DNA of 64,000 bases. Source: Coleophoma eucalyptorum. Lineage: Eukaryota; Ascomycota; Leotiomycetes; Helotiales; Dermateaceae. The notes under the pieces are model-generated. The model had not been told where the DNA came from, did no database searches, and saw nothing but the letters and a program-made list of their open reading frames with translations. Both the position numbers and the translations under genes were made by a program. This document shows, piece by piece, positions 34,918 to 46,500 of this stretch. Every line of letters starts with the position of its first letter. Positions within the stretch are counted from its first letter, which is position 1. The stretch is taken from the NCBI GenBank assembly GCA_026120035.1, contig JALRME010000015.1, positions 62,001-126,000 of the forward strand, in the 5' to 3' direction.

Positions 34918-35355
34918 GTTTGCAGTCTCTCGAGTGAGGGAAGAGAGCACGATGTGGTGTTTCTCTTGGAAAGTGAGATAAGATAGGTTAGCGGGTTGAG
35001 TAGTGGGGGAGCGCGAGACCCTTCAGAAATCGAATTTATCAAAACGCGTTTTGCTTATTTCAATAGCTTACATTCCAAAAACACGTGGATCGCATCGAAG
35101 TACTGATAAGGAGTTTGTGTACGACTCAAGACCATTTTCATCACTTTTAGGATATATCATCGTACTACCTTCCTTCCTGGTGAGACGCCGGTAATCGAAA
35201 ACCCAGCTTCTACAAAAGGAGAGATTGCGCCGACGTGCTATCTTCCGAATATCTACCAGGCACAATAGTCGAATGCAAAAAGAATACTCCGAGCCCAAAA
35301 AAGTCGCCCTATGAACTTTTCATCAAGTATGGATCCAACCCCTGCCTTATTTGGT
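34918..35355. promoter_or_regulatory. Peptidase promoter region
   Basis: About 440 bp upstream of the S9 peptidase and downstream of the HET gene. Nothing else identifiable. Confidence 0.4.
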
Positions 35356-37674
35356 TCATTGGATATTGAATATTTCCATTATTCTCTCGCCCGATTCAAC
35401 TTCATCGACCACTTTGCCGTCCATGAACCGATTTACGTATGCGTCGCCTATGATGCACCACGCGTCACTGTCATCCCCTGCCTTCTTCCTTAGCACAATC
35501 GGAATAGCACAGCCAGAAAGCACAACTATTAAATCTCCAATTTTAACGCACTCGGGTCCTATAGCAAATTCGGCACCCGGAGTGCTTAGAGCCAGGAGCG
35601 TTCTGTCTTTTAGGCGATCCGTTGCACCAAAAACGTTGACCTCCGCGGCGCGATATCTCTCTGGTGTCGGGTCCGCTTCTACTTCAACAGGTCCTAGCAG
35701 ATCATGGAATTGCGATTCTAGTCCATCTTGCGAGTATCTTCTCACAAGAAGTTTCAAATCTTGCAAAGTTGTCTTGATGAAGGCATCTCTCTCGTTCTCG
35801 CCAATATCACCCTTATATAGTCCTCCCAATAAGACAAGATCCAAAAAGCCTCCTTGCCCTTCGAACTTTGCACCTCCGTCCTTGAAGAAGTTTAAGAACC
35901 ATGTTGTCAGGACCTCGTAGATAGGATGGAATTTAAACCTTCCTGGTTCCATAGCTGGCATCGAATAGCTAGCCTCTGTTACCGTTCCAATTCTGACCCC
36001 CGCTGCTGAAAGTATTTTGGAATCGTGAACGATGGTAATTTGTGGTTTGGTTAGTCCTGATGCTGATACGTAAAGCGCAGAACCTCGTTCAGAACCGTTA
36101 TTGGGCGTGGAGCCTGGCAGTAGTGTTTCGTTTGTAGGCAGAGAAGAGTACTGGCACCAATCTGAAATCCGGGACTTTTGACGAAGAGGTGGTAAACCAA
36201 AATTCGGCACCCAGGATGGAAGATCTAGACTATCCAAGGTCACGTCGGATTCCGAATCGGTCAGGAAGTGATGAGAAACGACATTGTCTGGATTGTTTGA
36301 GGGGTGTGATTTAGAAGTATGATCACCGGTCATCTTATCAACTGTATCATGATCCTTGTTGTCCGCGAGTATAAGAAGATCCTCCTCATGCTTGATCACG
36401 AAGAGAGTTGCTTCGCGAAATACAGTTGAAGTGTCAAGGTCGTAGTCGACAGGGATACGTTCCTTTGCCGGTGCATCGCAGAGAGCTAAGATGGCGAAGA
36501 CCTTATCTCTGGGATCTGTAGCATCCTTCCTTCTATGTTTTACCAGCATTTCACCTAACTTCCTTGATTGAATTCTCTTTGAGTTTTGGCCAACCTCAAC
36601 GATATTGGGCCCATCTTGCCACAACCTGGCACTCATATGTCCAATCTCTGTACCCCCAAGGACATCAATGATAATCGCACTATGTTTCCACAGAAGTTCC
36701 TGTACTCTCTGCAAATCCCTCCACTCGATGCTCTGACTTCCAACATGGAACAGGACGTCTTGCGCGAACTGCAACTCCTGCAAAACCCAGATTCTCCTCC
36801 AATAGTCCCTCGCGAATAGCTTCATGACAGCTCGAGCGTCACGCTCGATTCGATTCGAGCTCCGCCACGGAACCCAGCTTTCAGACATGGTCTTCTCCAC
36901 CCCACGCTTTAGCACCGAGCGAAAGAATTTGAATGCGTCCTCCGACCGCTCATACTCGTCTCCCAGCCATGTAATGACCCTCGTCGCCTTTTCATAGACC
37001 AACTTCATTTTGGAGACCTGGTGATTACGCTCATTCACATCAGACTGGTTGATACAGACGGCATCGGCCCAGATGAGCTTCTTTCTATCATGGTGAAAGA
37101 GCTCCTTCAGTGCAGACGCCAAGTTACTCGTGACCGCAACTTCGTGGCCGTCAATCATGATGGTGGTACTGATGTCTGCGTGCCCATAGCGGTCTGACCA
37201 GGTATAGCTGAGAGCTTCATAATGGCGTCTCTTACCAATCGCAAGACTGTCGTTGAAATCCAGAGATAGGTGGATGAGAGAGAAGTTCATCAATTCCCCG
37301 TGGATAGTTGGGGGCGAGCCGATCTCGAGAAGCCGAATTTCATGTTTTTCTGGGTCTAGCGCCTTGTATGGGTATGAATTATTGATGGTAACAGGATGGT
37401 TGGGAATCTGTCTTTGCAATTCCTTCATACGACGGCGTCGTAGATTATACGCCTCGGATTCTGCGAGGGTCATGAATCTCCCCATTTTGGCAGGCGGAAA
37501 GGCTAAAGACCATGAGATCTGGACAATATGTGGGCACGCTACATGTAGGAAGTTGGCTAGTGTCTGGAATCGATAATGATTGCGCGCAGTGACGTCTTGG
37601 TTGGCGTAGATGTTGATGGTTGGTGGCCATTGAGATGAGAGATCAGACGTGATAGAAGCGGGGAAGATTCCCAT
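35356..37674 (-). CDS. HET-domain protein
   Basis: Member of the HET family, whose founders trigger heterokaryon-incompatibility cell death; most members are uncharacterised. Single exon, up to 772 aa. HET signatures are HYEALSYTWSD (151-161), ITVTSNL-like AVTSNLASALKEL (180-192), LIWADAVCINQSDVNERNHQV (200-220), VYEKATRVITWLGDE and WRRIWVLQELQFAQDV. The C-terminal half is variable and ends with the common AWCIIGDAYVNRFMDGKV segment. The first 63 residues before MGRFMTLAES are not typical, so Met64 may be the real start. It lies in the same 38-kb arm as the NLR-like and chimeric genes. Confidence 0.92.
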   Translation of the reverse strand: MGIFPASITSDLSSQWPPTINIYANQDVTARNHYRFQTLANFLHVACPHIVQISWSLAFPPAKMGRFMTLAESEAYNLRRRRMKELQRQIPNHPVTINNSYPYKALDPEKHEIRLLEIGSPPTIHGELMNFSLIHLSLDFNDSLAIGKRRHYEALSYTWSDRYGHADISTTIMIDGHEVAVTSNLASALKELFHHDRKKLIWADAVCINQSDVNERNHQVSKMKLVYEKATRVITWLGDEYERSEDAFKFFRSVLKRGVEKTMSESWVPWRSSNRIERDARAVMKLFARDYWRRIWVLQELQFAQDVLFHVGSQSIEWRDLQRVQELLWKHSAIIIDVLGGTEIGHMSARLWQDGPNIVEVGQNSKRIQSRKLGEMLVKHRRKDATDPRDKVFAILALCDAPAKERIPVDYDLDTSTVFREATLFVIKHEEDLLILADNKDHDTVDKMTGDHTSKSHPSNNPDNVVSHHFLTDSESDVTLDSLDLPSWVPNFGLPPLRQKSRISDWCQYSSLPTNETLLPGSTPNNGSERGSALYVSASGLTKPQITIVHDSKILSAAGVRIGTVTEASYSMPAMEPGRFKFHPIYEVLTTWFLNFFKDGGAKFEGQGGFLDLVLLGGLYKGDIGENERDAFIKTTLQDLKLLVRRYSQDGLESQFHDLLGPVEVEADPTPERYRAAEVNVFGATDRLKDRTLLALSTPGAEFAIGPECVKIGDLIVVLSGCAIPIVLRKKAGDDSDAWCIIGDAYVNRFMDGKVVDEVESGERIMEIFNIQ

Positions 37675-38076
37675 GTGCCGGTCATTTTATCCCGTACAGG
37701 GTTATCAGAAACCTGGTATCACAGCAACTGCAGTCCTATGTGCATCACTAACTTTTAGCAGGGGGCAGAGAAAGGGAACTAGCGATGCGAGAACAATCAA
37801 GACAGGATTTCTTATCCAGTAAATATGTGCCGTATTCCAATTATTAGATTCAATCAAACCACCTTTCCATCCAAAGCTATGCTGAACACCATATGCGACA
37901 AAATGCAATAAATCCATAAAACTACAGCAGAAAATGATCCGCTATGTTCGCTCAGCAAACAATGGTATCTCAGAAGCAAAAGTGATCAGATCGAGAGGAA
38001 AAAACATCTCGAACATGCACCAGACTCCTAAACACCTTTCCCCCATGTTACCCGCTCCCAGATGCGCGACAAGTTA
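37675..38076. other. Intergenic region, HET gene upstream side
   Basis: 402 bp between the HET gene start and the channel gene stop. No supported gene. Confidence 0.4.
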
Positions 38077-41000
38077 TCAGAGAGAGTTCCCCCTGTTCGT
38101 GAAATGCTCCAAGATAGCACCTTCTGGGGTATCTATCTCCATGTCTTGCCCATTTTCATTCGCCTTTTGGATCCCGCCGAAACTAAGCATACCGGCATGG
38201 CTTGTTGGCCGTTCTCTCTCCTTTCCTTTCTTGCGTCGTCTCCGTTCTTGAGCAGCGCCTTGTTCGCTACCACCTGTATCAACCGGGGAGTTTGCCTTAG
38301 TAGTATTTGGTCTGCTCAAACCCCTAAACTCCCGAATGACTTCCTGGAAGCCTTCCTCCAAGGTTTTCATCCTCGCAAGCATTAGGCGGCCCATCATGCC
38401 TTCAGTCTCGTCGTTTCCTGTTCGTTTTGCTGCTCCAGTCGCCATAGCCATTTGCGTTGCGAAGCTAGAAGGTACAGCACCAGCCAGGTTGTCACCCATA
38501 CCAAGTTCCGACATACCCATATCCAAACTCGAACGTCGGTGACGCATGCGTGGCCGGTTGCCGCCAGTCATGGTTGAATCCAAATTCATCTTGCCAAAGT
38601 TAGGGACGGACTGGAAATTATTGCGTGATGGCATTATCGGGCGAGGCCTGCTAGCAGGGTTTGCCGCATTAAACGTTGATCGTTTTGGGGAGCGTTGGCC
38701 AGCTGCCATAGGTGTATGAGTGCCACTTCCTGGACGTCGCACGGTCGAAGGAGTCGGTCGCGATTTTGGTGGAGAAGATGATGAGGAATTGTGAGTAGCT
38801 AGAATGGTTTAGTAGATGGCATTTGAATAAGGGTGCTTGACTTACAGGCAAGTGGGTTGAACAGAATGGTATTGGTAGACATATTTCGGTCATGCATAGT
38901 TCGACGGGCAATACTCGTGGGTGGTGCAAGTGCATCCGGAAAACGATTCCGGGAAGATGCCAACGACGATGAAAGATTTGATGCACCAAAGCGGGCAGCA
39001 GTCGGAGTCCTGAAATAACCACCATTGTCCTTGTCCGAGTCGGCCGGATGACTGTGAGACAATCGGCTGCGTTTATCAAAAGTCATGCCTTCGTCATCAT
39101 TCTCATCATTGGTAACGAGTTCATCGTCGCCATCGGCATCAGACTGTCCAGCCATCTCATCCGGTGGCATCTCCAAATCAGGTGATCGATCTCGATCATG
39201 AAATGCTCCGGAAGACATAAACTCAGCTGGATCACTAGCCACAGATCGTGTCCCAGATATCTCCCGACTCAACCCATGTCTTTTAAACATGCTTCCATTT
39301 CTTGCCCGCCTACCCATCTCAAGGCGCTCAACAATCGAACGATCTTGCTCAGGTGGCGAACTGGCGATGCCGTCATGAGTATTCATCCAGTTCTGAACGA
39401 CATTCTGAGTCTGCCTGCGTTCGAAACTCTTACGCGTATTACGAAGAGTATCAGCCCTCGGCGCTAGTCTAAACACCTCATCTAGAGCCTTGTCTTTCTG
39501 GAAGCCAGCCACAGACTCTTGACGCATTCTTACCCCAGGACTGAACACGCTCGTGTCACGGAATGAGACCAGCCTCTTTCGACCTTGACCCGCGTTTTCC
39601 ACCAGGTCTGTTGGCTCAAAGACGGACCGCGCAAGGAAGATCTTCTCATATGCAAAGATACTGAAGAGAAGCGGGAAATGGGTGACTTTGATGGCCGTGC
39701 GGTTGGCCTTGATAAATGATCGAAACGGTAATATGAATCTCAGCGGAGTCAAAATCCAAGCAAAGATATTGCTAGGCGCGACATAAGAGAACAGGGCATC
39801 GTTCTTGACCATCGAGATAGTGTTAACGGCGAAGACAAACTGGTGCTCTTCATTCGCATTTGAGACGATCGCCATGAATGAATTTGTAAGCACCGTAATC
39901 AAGATGGTCACTACCAAGAAGTGACAGATGAATAAAAAGAGCGCTAAAAGGGCCTTTCCTAGGAAGTTGTAGGTCTCCCAGGCTTCCCAGGCAGCCGGTG
40001 TGAAGCCCATCAAGATCTGGAAGATTTTATAGGCGACTCCAGCCGCATCGTATTCGTTCTTGCCGAACGACAATGTGAAGGCAACAAAGAAGCCACTGCA
40101 TGCAATGAGAATGAGCACGAAAACCGCGACCAAGTCCATAGCCATAATGCGGAAGGCAATAAGTAGCTGGGAGAAATAGCGATAATGGTCCAGTACGCTG
40201 AAAAGTCGAGGGAAGAGGAGAATTGCATTCGTTGCCAGCACATCATAAGCCATACTGTTCCAGTCATGTCTACCAACATCCACTAAAAATATGCCATACA
40301 ACCGCATGGAATAGAAGACGATCAACAGGAAGAGGATGCCGAGATCAAAAGCATTCCAAAAACTCATTATATAAAGCTGGAAGCCTTGTTCAGAGAAACC
40401 GACTAATTCATCGAGCATATATCCCGCACTCCAGAACCAAAAGACAATCTCGAGAGTGGTAATCTCAATGGAACGTTCTATGAGTACGGCTAGGAAAAGA
40501 CCAAGGAGGATTGCGAATGACAAAGTGGAAAAGAATTGGCGATATCGAGGCACGCGCAGTCTCGATAGCTTGAAGAGGGATGCATCCCGGGGGTCATATA
40601 AAGTGACAGTACGTCTTGTCATTATGGGTGCAGCACTCAGGCTATGGGGACTGGGGGAGGGCCCTTTATCTGGTGAGAATTGGATGGCAGGAGTGCTAGC
40701 AGTGCCATAGCCTGGGTTCTGCCCGGGAACCAGAAGATGGCGAGAGCTTTGGTCCGGTTTCTTGTACATCTGCGGCTGTCGTAGGGTCGGTTGAGGTTGC
40801 GAACGGTGAAGATTATCAGCCGCAGAGTGAAAAACGATTGATCCCGCCCAGATCGCTTCTAGCTGTTGCACAACCAATGGATGGGCGATGAAATGTTTAG
40901 CAGAGGCTCGAATGGCGACCTCCAAGGTGGAAATCCGAGCAGCAGCAGCTCGGGGCCGACTTTTCTCCCATCCAGCCCGTGGAGTCATTGTTCCAGACTC

Positions 41001-41724
41001 TGGCGTCAGGCCTTGCAAAGGATAGAAGTCGTAGGATAAAGCGTCGATAAGCTCGCGCGTGTTGTATTCTTTCAACAACTTGATCGCCAAAAGCTCGCAT
41101 ACCAAGGCTCTTGTCCGGCTATTGCCTGCCATACCAGCATTGCGCTCCCCTTCTTTTGTAAATTGCAGGCAGTTGGCCATCAGCGCATAGAGAGTCGCAC
41201 GCGAGAAGTGCGAGGACCGTATCTGTTGTTGCATAGGTTTGATGAGGAATTGAGAAACCTGTGGAGACCGGAGCTGATCCCAAGTCAAGGTGGTCTCAGT
41301 TCGTGGGAGAACAATTAATCGAATCGCATGGGTAAGGTTATATACTGGCAAGGCATCTGCGAAGATGATAGTTAGCTCGGTAGGACATTAAAGGGGAAAG
41401 GGAAAGCTGCAAAATACCAAGATGGGCAGCAGAAAAAATTGGAAGCAAGGGGGCATCCTCATCTCCATCCTCATCGTCATCATCACCTTCGCCGTCGTCG
41501 TCCTCCTCTTCCTCCTCATCGTCGTCATGGTGGTCCTCTAGATCTTCGTCCTCGTCCGTATTCTCGTCGTCATTCTCAGTCTCGGTGAAGTCTGCGGTGG
41601 CATGGCGAATAAACTGCCTACTCCGTTCGGCGACGGGAGAGGAGGGGTCGAGCAACGAAGAATATGGCGAATGCTGCTCTACACGTCGACGTCCTTTCTT
41701 GGGCCGCAGCAACGACGACAGCAT
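38077..41724 (-). CDS. yvc1: Yvc1-like vacuolar TRP calcium channel
   Basis: Putative cation channel releasing Ca2+ from the vacuole. Deduced minus-strand exons 41724-41418, 41356-38846 and 38798-38077 give 1179 aa. The N-terminus has a basic start (MLSSLLRPKKGRRR), a very acidic stretch of Asp/Glu (about residues 50-90), then the fungal Yvc1 cytosolic region (LPVYNLTHAIRLIV, CELLAIKLLKEYNTRELI). The channel core has about six membrane segments (LSFAILLGLFLAVLIERSIE, IMSFWNAFDLGILFLLIVFY, LVAVFVLILIACSGFFVAF) with a pore region before FKIFQILMG-type sequence (YKIFQILMGFTPAAW). The long C-terminal tail is Ser/Arg-rich and probably phosphorylated. An in-frame ATG 69 nt upstream (41793) would add 23 residues; I prefer 41724 because MLSS matches the family start. 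Confidence 0.9.
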
Positions 41725-43552
41725 ATTTTGTAAACTATGAACAAGGCTGCCGAAGCAATTGAGCGCGAATCGAAAGTAAATATGGTTGTACAATGGTATG
41801 GGCCCGTGGTCGAAGTTGAGAAGAGAAGATAGAATTAGAAGCGAAGTGGAAAAGCAAAGGACCAGAAATTAGAATTAGATTGTTATGGGCGGGTTTGTGA
41901 TGCGATTGAAAAATGCCCGGGTAGAGTCGTGGAGGGAGGCAAGGTAAACACCCACACGGCTACGGCGCTATGGTCTGGCTCCTCGTGGGGGTGCGGGAGT
42001 AGTGAGATTGGTTGGGCTCACCGCTCTGGGGAAAGGGAGGGAGAGGGAGGTGAGAGGGGAGAGGGAAGAAAGCAGAGGAGCGGAGGAGCAGAGAAAGGAG
42101 ACGAGAAAAGACAAAAGCGAATGCACAAAAAAGTTAGCCCCAAAAAGTATTAATGCAATTGTAAATGCAGATGGGAAATGCAAATGCAGACTCGGACTCA
42201 GACTCAGACTCAAACTCAGACTCAGACTCAGACTCAGACCCCGACCCCGACTCAGACATGCCTACCTACTTGATTGCTTGCTTGGTCGCTTGCTTCGTCC
42301 TCATCTCGCCCTCTTATCTCGCGCAGACATGCAGCGTGGAGCGAACATGGACATGGGCCGGGGCGGGGACAGGGCTCTATTTTCCCTCTGTGGATGATTC
42401 GACAAAGCACATGACGCAAAAAGATGCACAACACAATTCCATCATGACGGTAGGGACAATCCAAACCCCCCCAAAGCAGGCCGGAAGCCGATGTGATATG
42501 ACATGCTGGCCTGTGATAGAGAGACAGGCGGTGGGATGCAACCACTAGGAAGAGGCAAGTGTGGTAGTAAAATCTGCATTCCAATGCAATGCAGCAGCTT
42601 GTTAGTCGCACTGACACGAGCCAATCATATCACCGCTGCGGCTGCACTCCAGATCGTGATGGTGATCGTGGATGAATGGTTGGTCGCTTGGTTGCTTGGG
42701 GGGGCCTTTGCCTGGAGGTGCACGGTATAAGGGGTGGTTAGATGAGATGAGATGAGATGTGATATGATGTGAGAAGAGTTAATGGTAAGATGTTGCAACG
42801 GCTGATAGATAGTCATGACCGTAGGCCTTGTGGATCATGGTCGGCTTAGGTTGATGGTAATGTCCATGGACCCAGTGTCCTGAAACGGTCTAGAGGGTTG
42901 TATCTATGTGCAACATTGATTCACCAAGTATGCTGGCGATAGATAAACCCCCTCCAAAACATGCGTCTCAGTCTTCTCAGTGTCCTCCGTCTCCTCACAG
43001 GAAGCGACTCCGTAGTACGTTGTACGATATCGTACTGAGCCGCTGCAGTAGTAGAACTTGGCAAGCGAGCTCCAATCATGGGAATCATCCCATCTTTCTC
43101 TCGACCTTCCTACCGCCTTTTCGCCTCTCCTTTCCCCACAAGGCTGAAAATGAAAAAAAAAAAAAGCTGCAGCATCAAAGCACGTAAGACGCAAGGCTGA
43201 CAACTTTGTCTCATTCGATGACGAAGACGGGGCTGGCGCCGGCCAATTCTTGTTCCTGCGCCGTCGCGTCTCGTTTAGGATTCAAAAAAAGTTTAGAGCC
43301 GTCAAATCTTTTTGTTGCTTAATCCTGCAAATCATTGAGTTTGCTAGCATACCTCACCTCATATTTCTCTCTTTTGTTTCTCGCTCTCAGCCTCAAGATA
43401 ACAAGCTGGCGAGCTAGAGTATATCCTCACTTGTCCCTCATTCTGCCTTGCAGACTGTTGACGGGCAATCGTGTAACGGCTGCTACTTACGTGCTTGGAC
43501 TCGATCTTCGTCAATTCCCCTCCACGAAGACGCACGCCTGAGAAACGGCACC
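41725..43552. promoter_or_regulatory. Divergent intergenic region with simple repeats
   Basis: 1.8 kb between the channel and CAD genes. It contains GA-rich DNA (about 42028-42120), a CAGACT repeat (42189-42257), GATGA repeats (about 42743-42758), a poly-A run near 43148, and pyrimidine-rich DNA near 43360-43400 just before the CAD start. No supported gene; ORFs there arise from low complexity. Confidence 0.6.
42189..42257. repeat. Hexanucleotide CAGACT microsatellite
   Basis: About ten imperfect copies of ACTCAG/ACTCGG in a row, running into ACCCCG variants. Any Asp-Ser repeat reading is a by-product. Confidence 0.9.
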
Positions 43553-46500
43553 ATGTCTGCCATTCCTCATCCACCCGTGTCGGCTCAGATCCTTAACTCG
43601 ACTGACGATGATTCTCTCATCAGTCTCGAGTTGCAAGATGGCTCCGTCTACCAGGGCTACAGCTTCGGTGCTAAGAAGAGCGTGGCCGGAGAATTGGTCT
43701 TCCAGACCGGCATGGTGGGGTACCCAGAGTCTGTAACTGACCCTTCGTACCGCGGCCAGATTCTGGTCATCACATTCCCTCTGGTCGGAAACTATGGTGT
43801 GCCCTCGCGGGAAACCATGGACGACCTCCTGAAGGAGCTGCCGGCACACTTCGAGTCCTCCCAAATACACATCGCCGGTCTCATCACCGCCTCATACGCC
43901 GGCGAAGACTTTTCTCACTTTCTTGCCACATCGTCATTAGGCACCTGGCTGAAGGAGCAAGGTGTTCCCGCCATCTATGGCGTCGACACGCGAGCTCTGA
44001 CCAAGAAGATCCGAAGTGAAGGTAGTATGCTAGGTAGAATGTTGCTGCAGAAGGATGCTCCAGCCAATGGCCACGCCAATGGTGTCACAAATGGCAACAC
44101 TGCCTTGACATCATCCAAGGATTGGAGATCCGCTTTTGAGATGGTCGATTGGGTTGATCCCAATGCGACGAACCTTGTAGCAGATGGTGAGTCTTCGCTT
44201 GTTCTCAACCCAGGATTGTGGGTTGACTTAGTCTCGTAGTTTCGATCCGGGAACCTAAGCTGTACAAGCCCAATCCCTCGAATGCCCTCAAGCACCCATC
44301 TGGTAGACCTATACGTGTATTGTGCTTGGACGTTGGATTGAAATATAATCAATTGAGATGTTTGGTGAGGCGTGGTGTTGAGGTTTTGGTCTGTCCCTGG
44401 GACTATGACTTCCCAGCGCTTGCCGGCAAGGACTACGATGGTCTCTTCATCTCCAACGGCCCTGGTGATCCTGCAATGATGTCCAAGACAGTCCAGCACA
44501 TCAAATCCGCTCTGGAGGAGAACCGAACCCCAATTTTCGGTATCTGCTTGGGACATCAACTCTTGGCCCGCGCTGCTGGTGCCACGACAAAGAAGATGAA
44601 GTTTGGTAATCGTGGACACAACATCCCATGTACCAACATGCTCACTGGAAAATGCCATATCACCTCGCAAAACCACGGTTTCGAGGTTGACACCGAGAGT
44701 CTTCCAGCCAACTGGATGGAGCTTTTCGTTAACGCTAACGACGGCACCAATGAGGGTATCCGACACATTAGCCGACCATACTTCAGTGTTCAATTCCATC
44801 CTGAGAGCACCCCCGGACCTCGTGATACCGAATACTTGTTCGATGTCTTCATAAACACCATTGTCAAGACATTAGACGACAAGAAGCTGCTCGAGGCTCC
44901 GGTCGAGTTCCCTGGAGGCGATGCTGCGGAGAACGAGAGGCTCCACCCTAAGGTCGACGTCAAGAAGGTCCTTGTTCTCGGCAGTGGTGGTCTCAGTATC
45001 GGACAAGCTGGAGAGTTCGATTACTCCGGAAGTCAAGCTATCAAGGCTTTGAAGGAAGAGGGTATCTACACCGTTCTCATCAACCCAAATATTGCGACAA
45101 TTCAAACTAGCAAAGGCTTGGCCGACAAGGTCTACTTCTTGCCTGTCACTGCCGATTTCGTGCGAAAGGTTATTGTCCACGAGAAGCCCGATGCCATCTA
45201 CGTAACCTTTGGAGGTCAGACAGCCCTACAGGTTGGTATTCAACTCAAGGATGAGTTTGAAGAGCTCGGAGTTAAGGTTCTGGGAACTCCAATTGATACC
45301 ATTATTACCACCGAAGATAGAGAACTTTTTGCCCGTAGCATGGACTCCATTGGAGAAAAGTGCGCAAAGTCGGCTTCCGCAAACAACGTTGAAGAAGCCG
45401 TCAGAGTTGTCAAGGACATCGGATTCCCTGTCATTGTCCGAGCTGCATACGCTCTAGGTGGATTGGGCAGTGGATTCGCCGACAATGAGGCAGAGCTTGT
45501 CGCTCTTTGCAACAAAGCTTTTGCTGCCAGTCCTCAGGTTTTGATCGAGCGAAGTATGAAAGGATGGAAGGAGATCGAGTACGAAGTCGTCAGAGATTGC
45601 CGTGACAATTGTATCACGGTTTGCAACATGGAGAACTTTGACCCCCTTGGAATTCACACCGGAGACTCCATTGTTGTAGCGCCATCCCAAACTCTTTCCG
45701 ACGAGGACTACAATATGCTTCGTACCACAGCCGTCAACGTCATTCGTCACCTTGGTGTCGTTGGAGAGTGTAACATCCAATATGCTCTTAACCCTGACTC
45801 AAGAGAGTACTGTATCATTGAAGTCAACGCAAGACTGTCCAGATCCTCCGCCTTGGCATCAAAGGCCACTGGATATCCATTGGCATTTGTGGCTGCCAAG
45901 CTTGGTCTTGGTATCCCATTGAACAAGATCTCCAACTCTGTTACCAAGGTCACTTGCGCATGCTTCGAGCCATCCCTCGATTACGTCGTTGTCAAGATGC
46001 CCCGTTGGGACTTGAAGAAGTTTACTCGTGTCTCTACTCAACTTGGCTCCTCTATGAAGAGTGTCGGTGAAGTCATGAGCATTGGTCGCACTTTTGAAGA
46101 GGCGATCCAGAAAGCTATTCGAGCCATCGACTTCCACAATCTTGGTTTCAACGAGACCAAGGCGCTCATGTCAATTGATGATGAGCTTCAGACTCCCTCT
46201 GATCAGCGCCTCTTTGCCATTGCCAACGCTATGCACAATGGATACTCTGCCAACAAGATCTGGGAGATGACCAAGATTGACAAGTGGTTTTTGAACAAGC
46301 TGAAGGGTCTTAGTGACTTCGGCAAGATGATGACTAAGTTCGATACTAGCAGCATCCCATTGAACCTCCTCCGACAAGCCAAGCAGCTTGGATTCTGCGA
46401 TTTGCAGCTAGCTCAATTCTGGGGCTCCAATGCTGGTGCTGTTCGCAAGCTAAGAGTTGAGGCTGGCATTGTTCCAGTTGTCAAACAGATTGATACCGTC

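Noticed and set aside
42002..42548. Frames with Asp-Ser or Arg-Leu repeats
   Set aside because: Direct translation of the CAGACT microsatellite in different frames, in an intergenic region.
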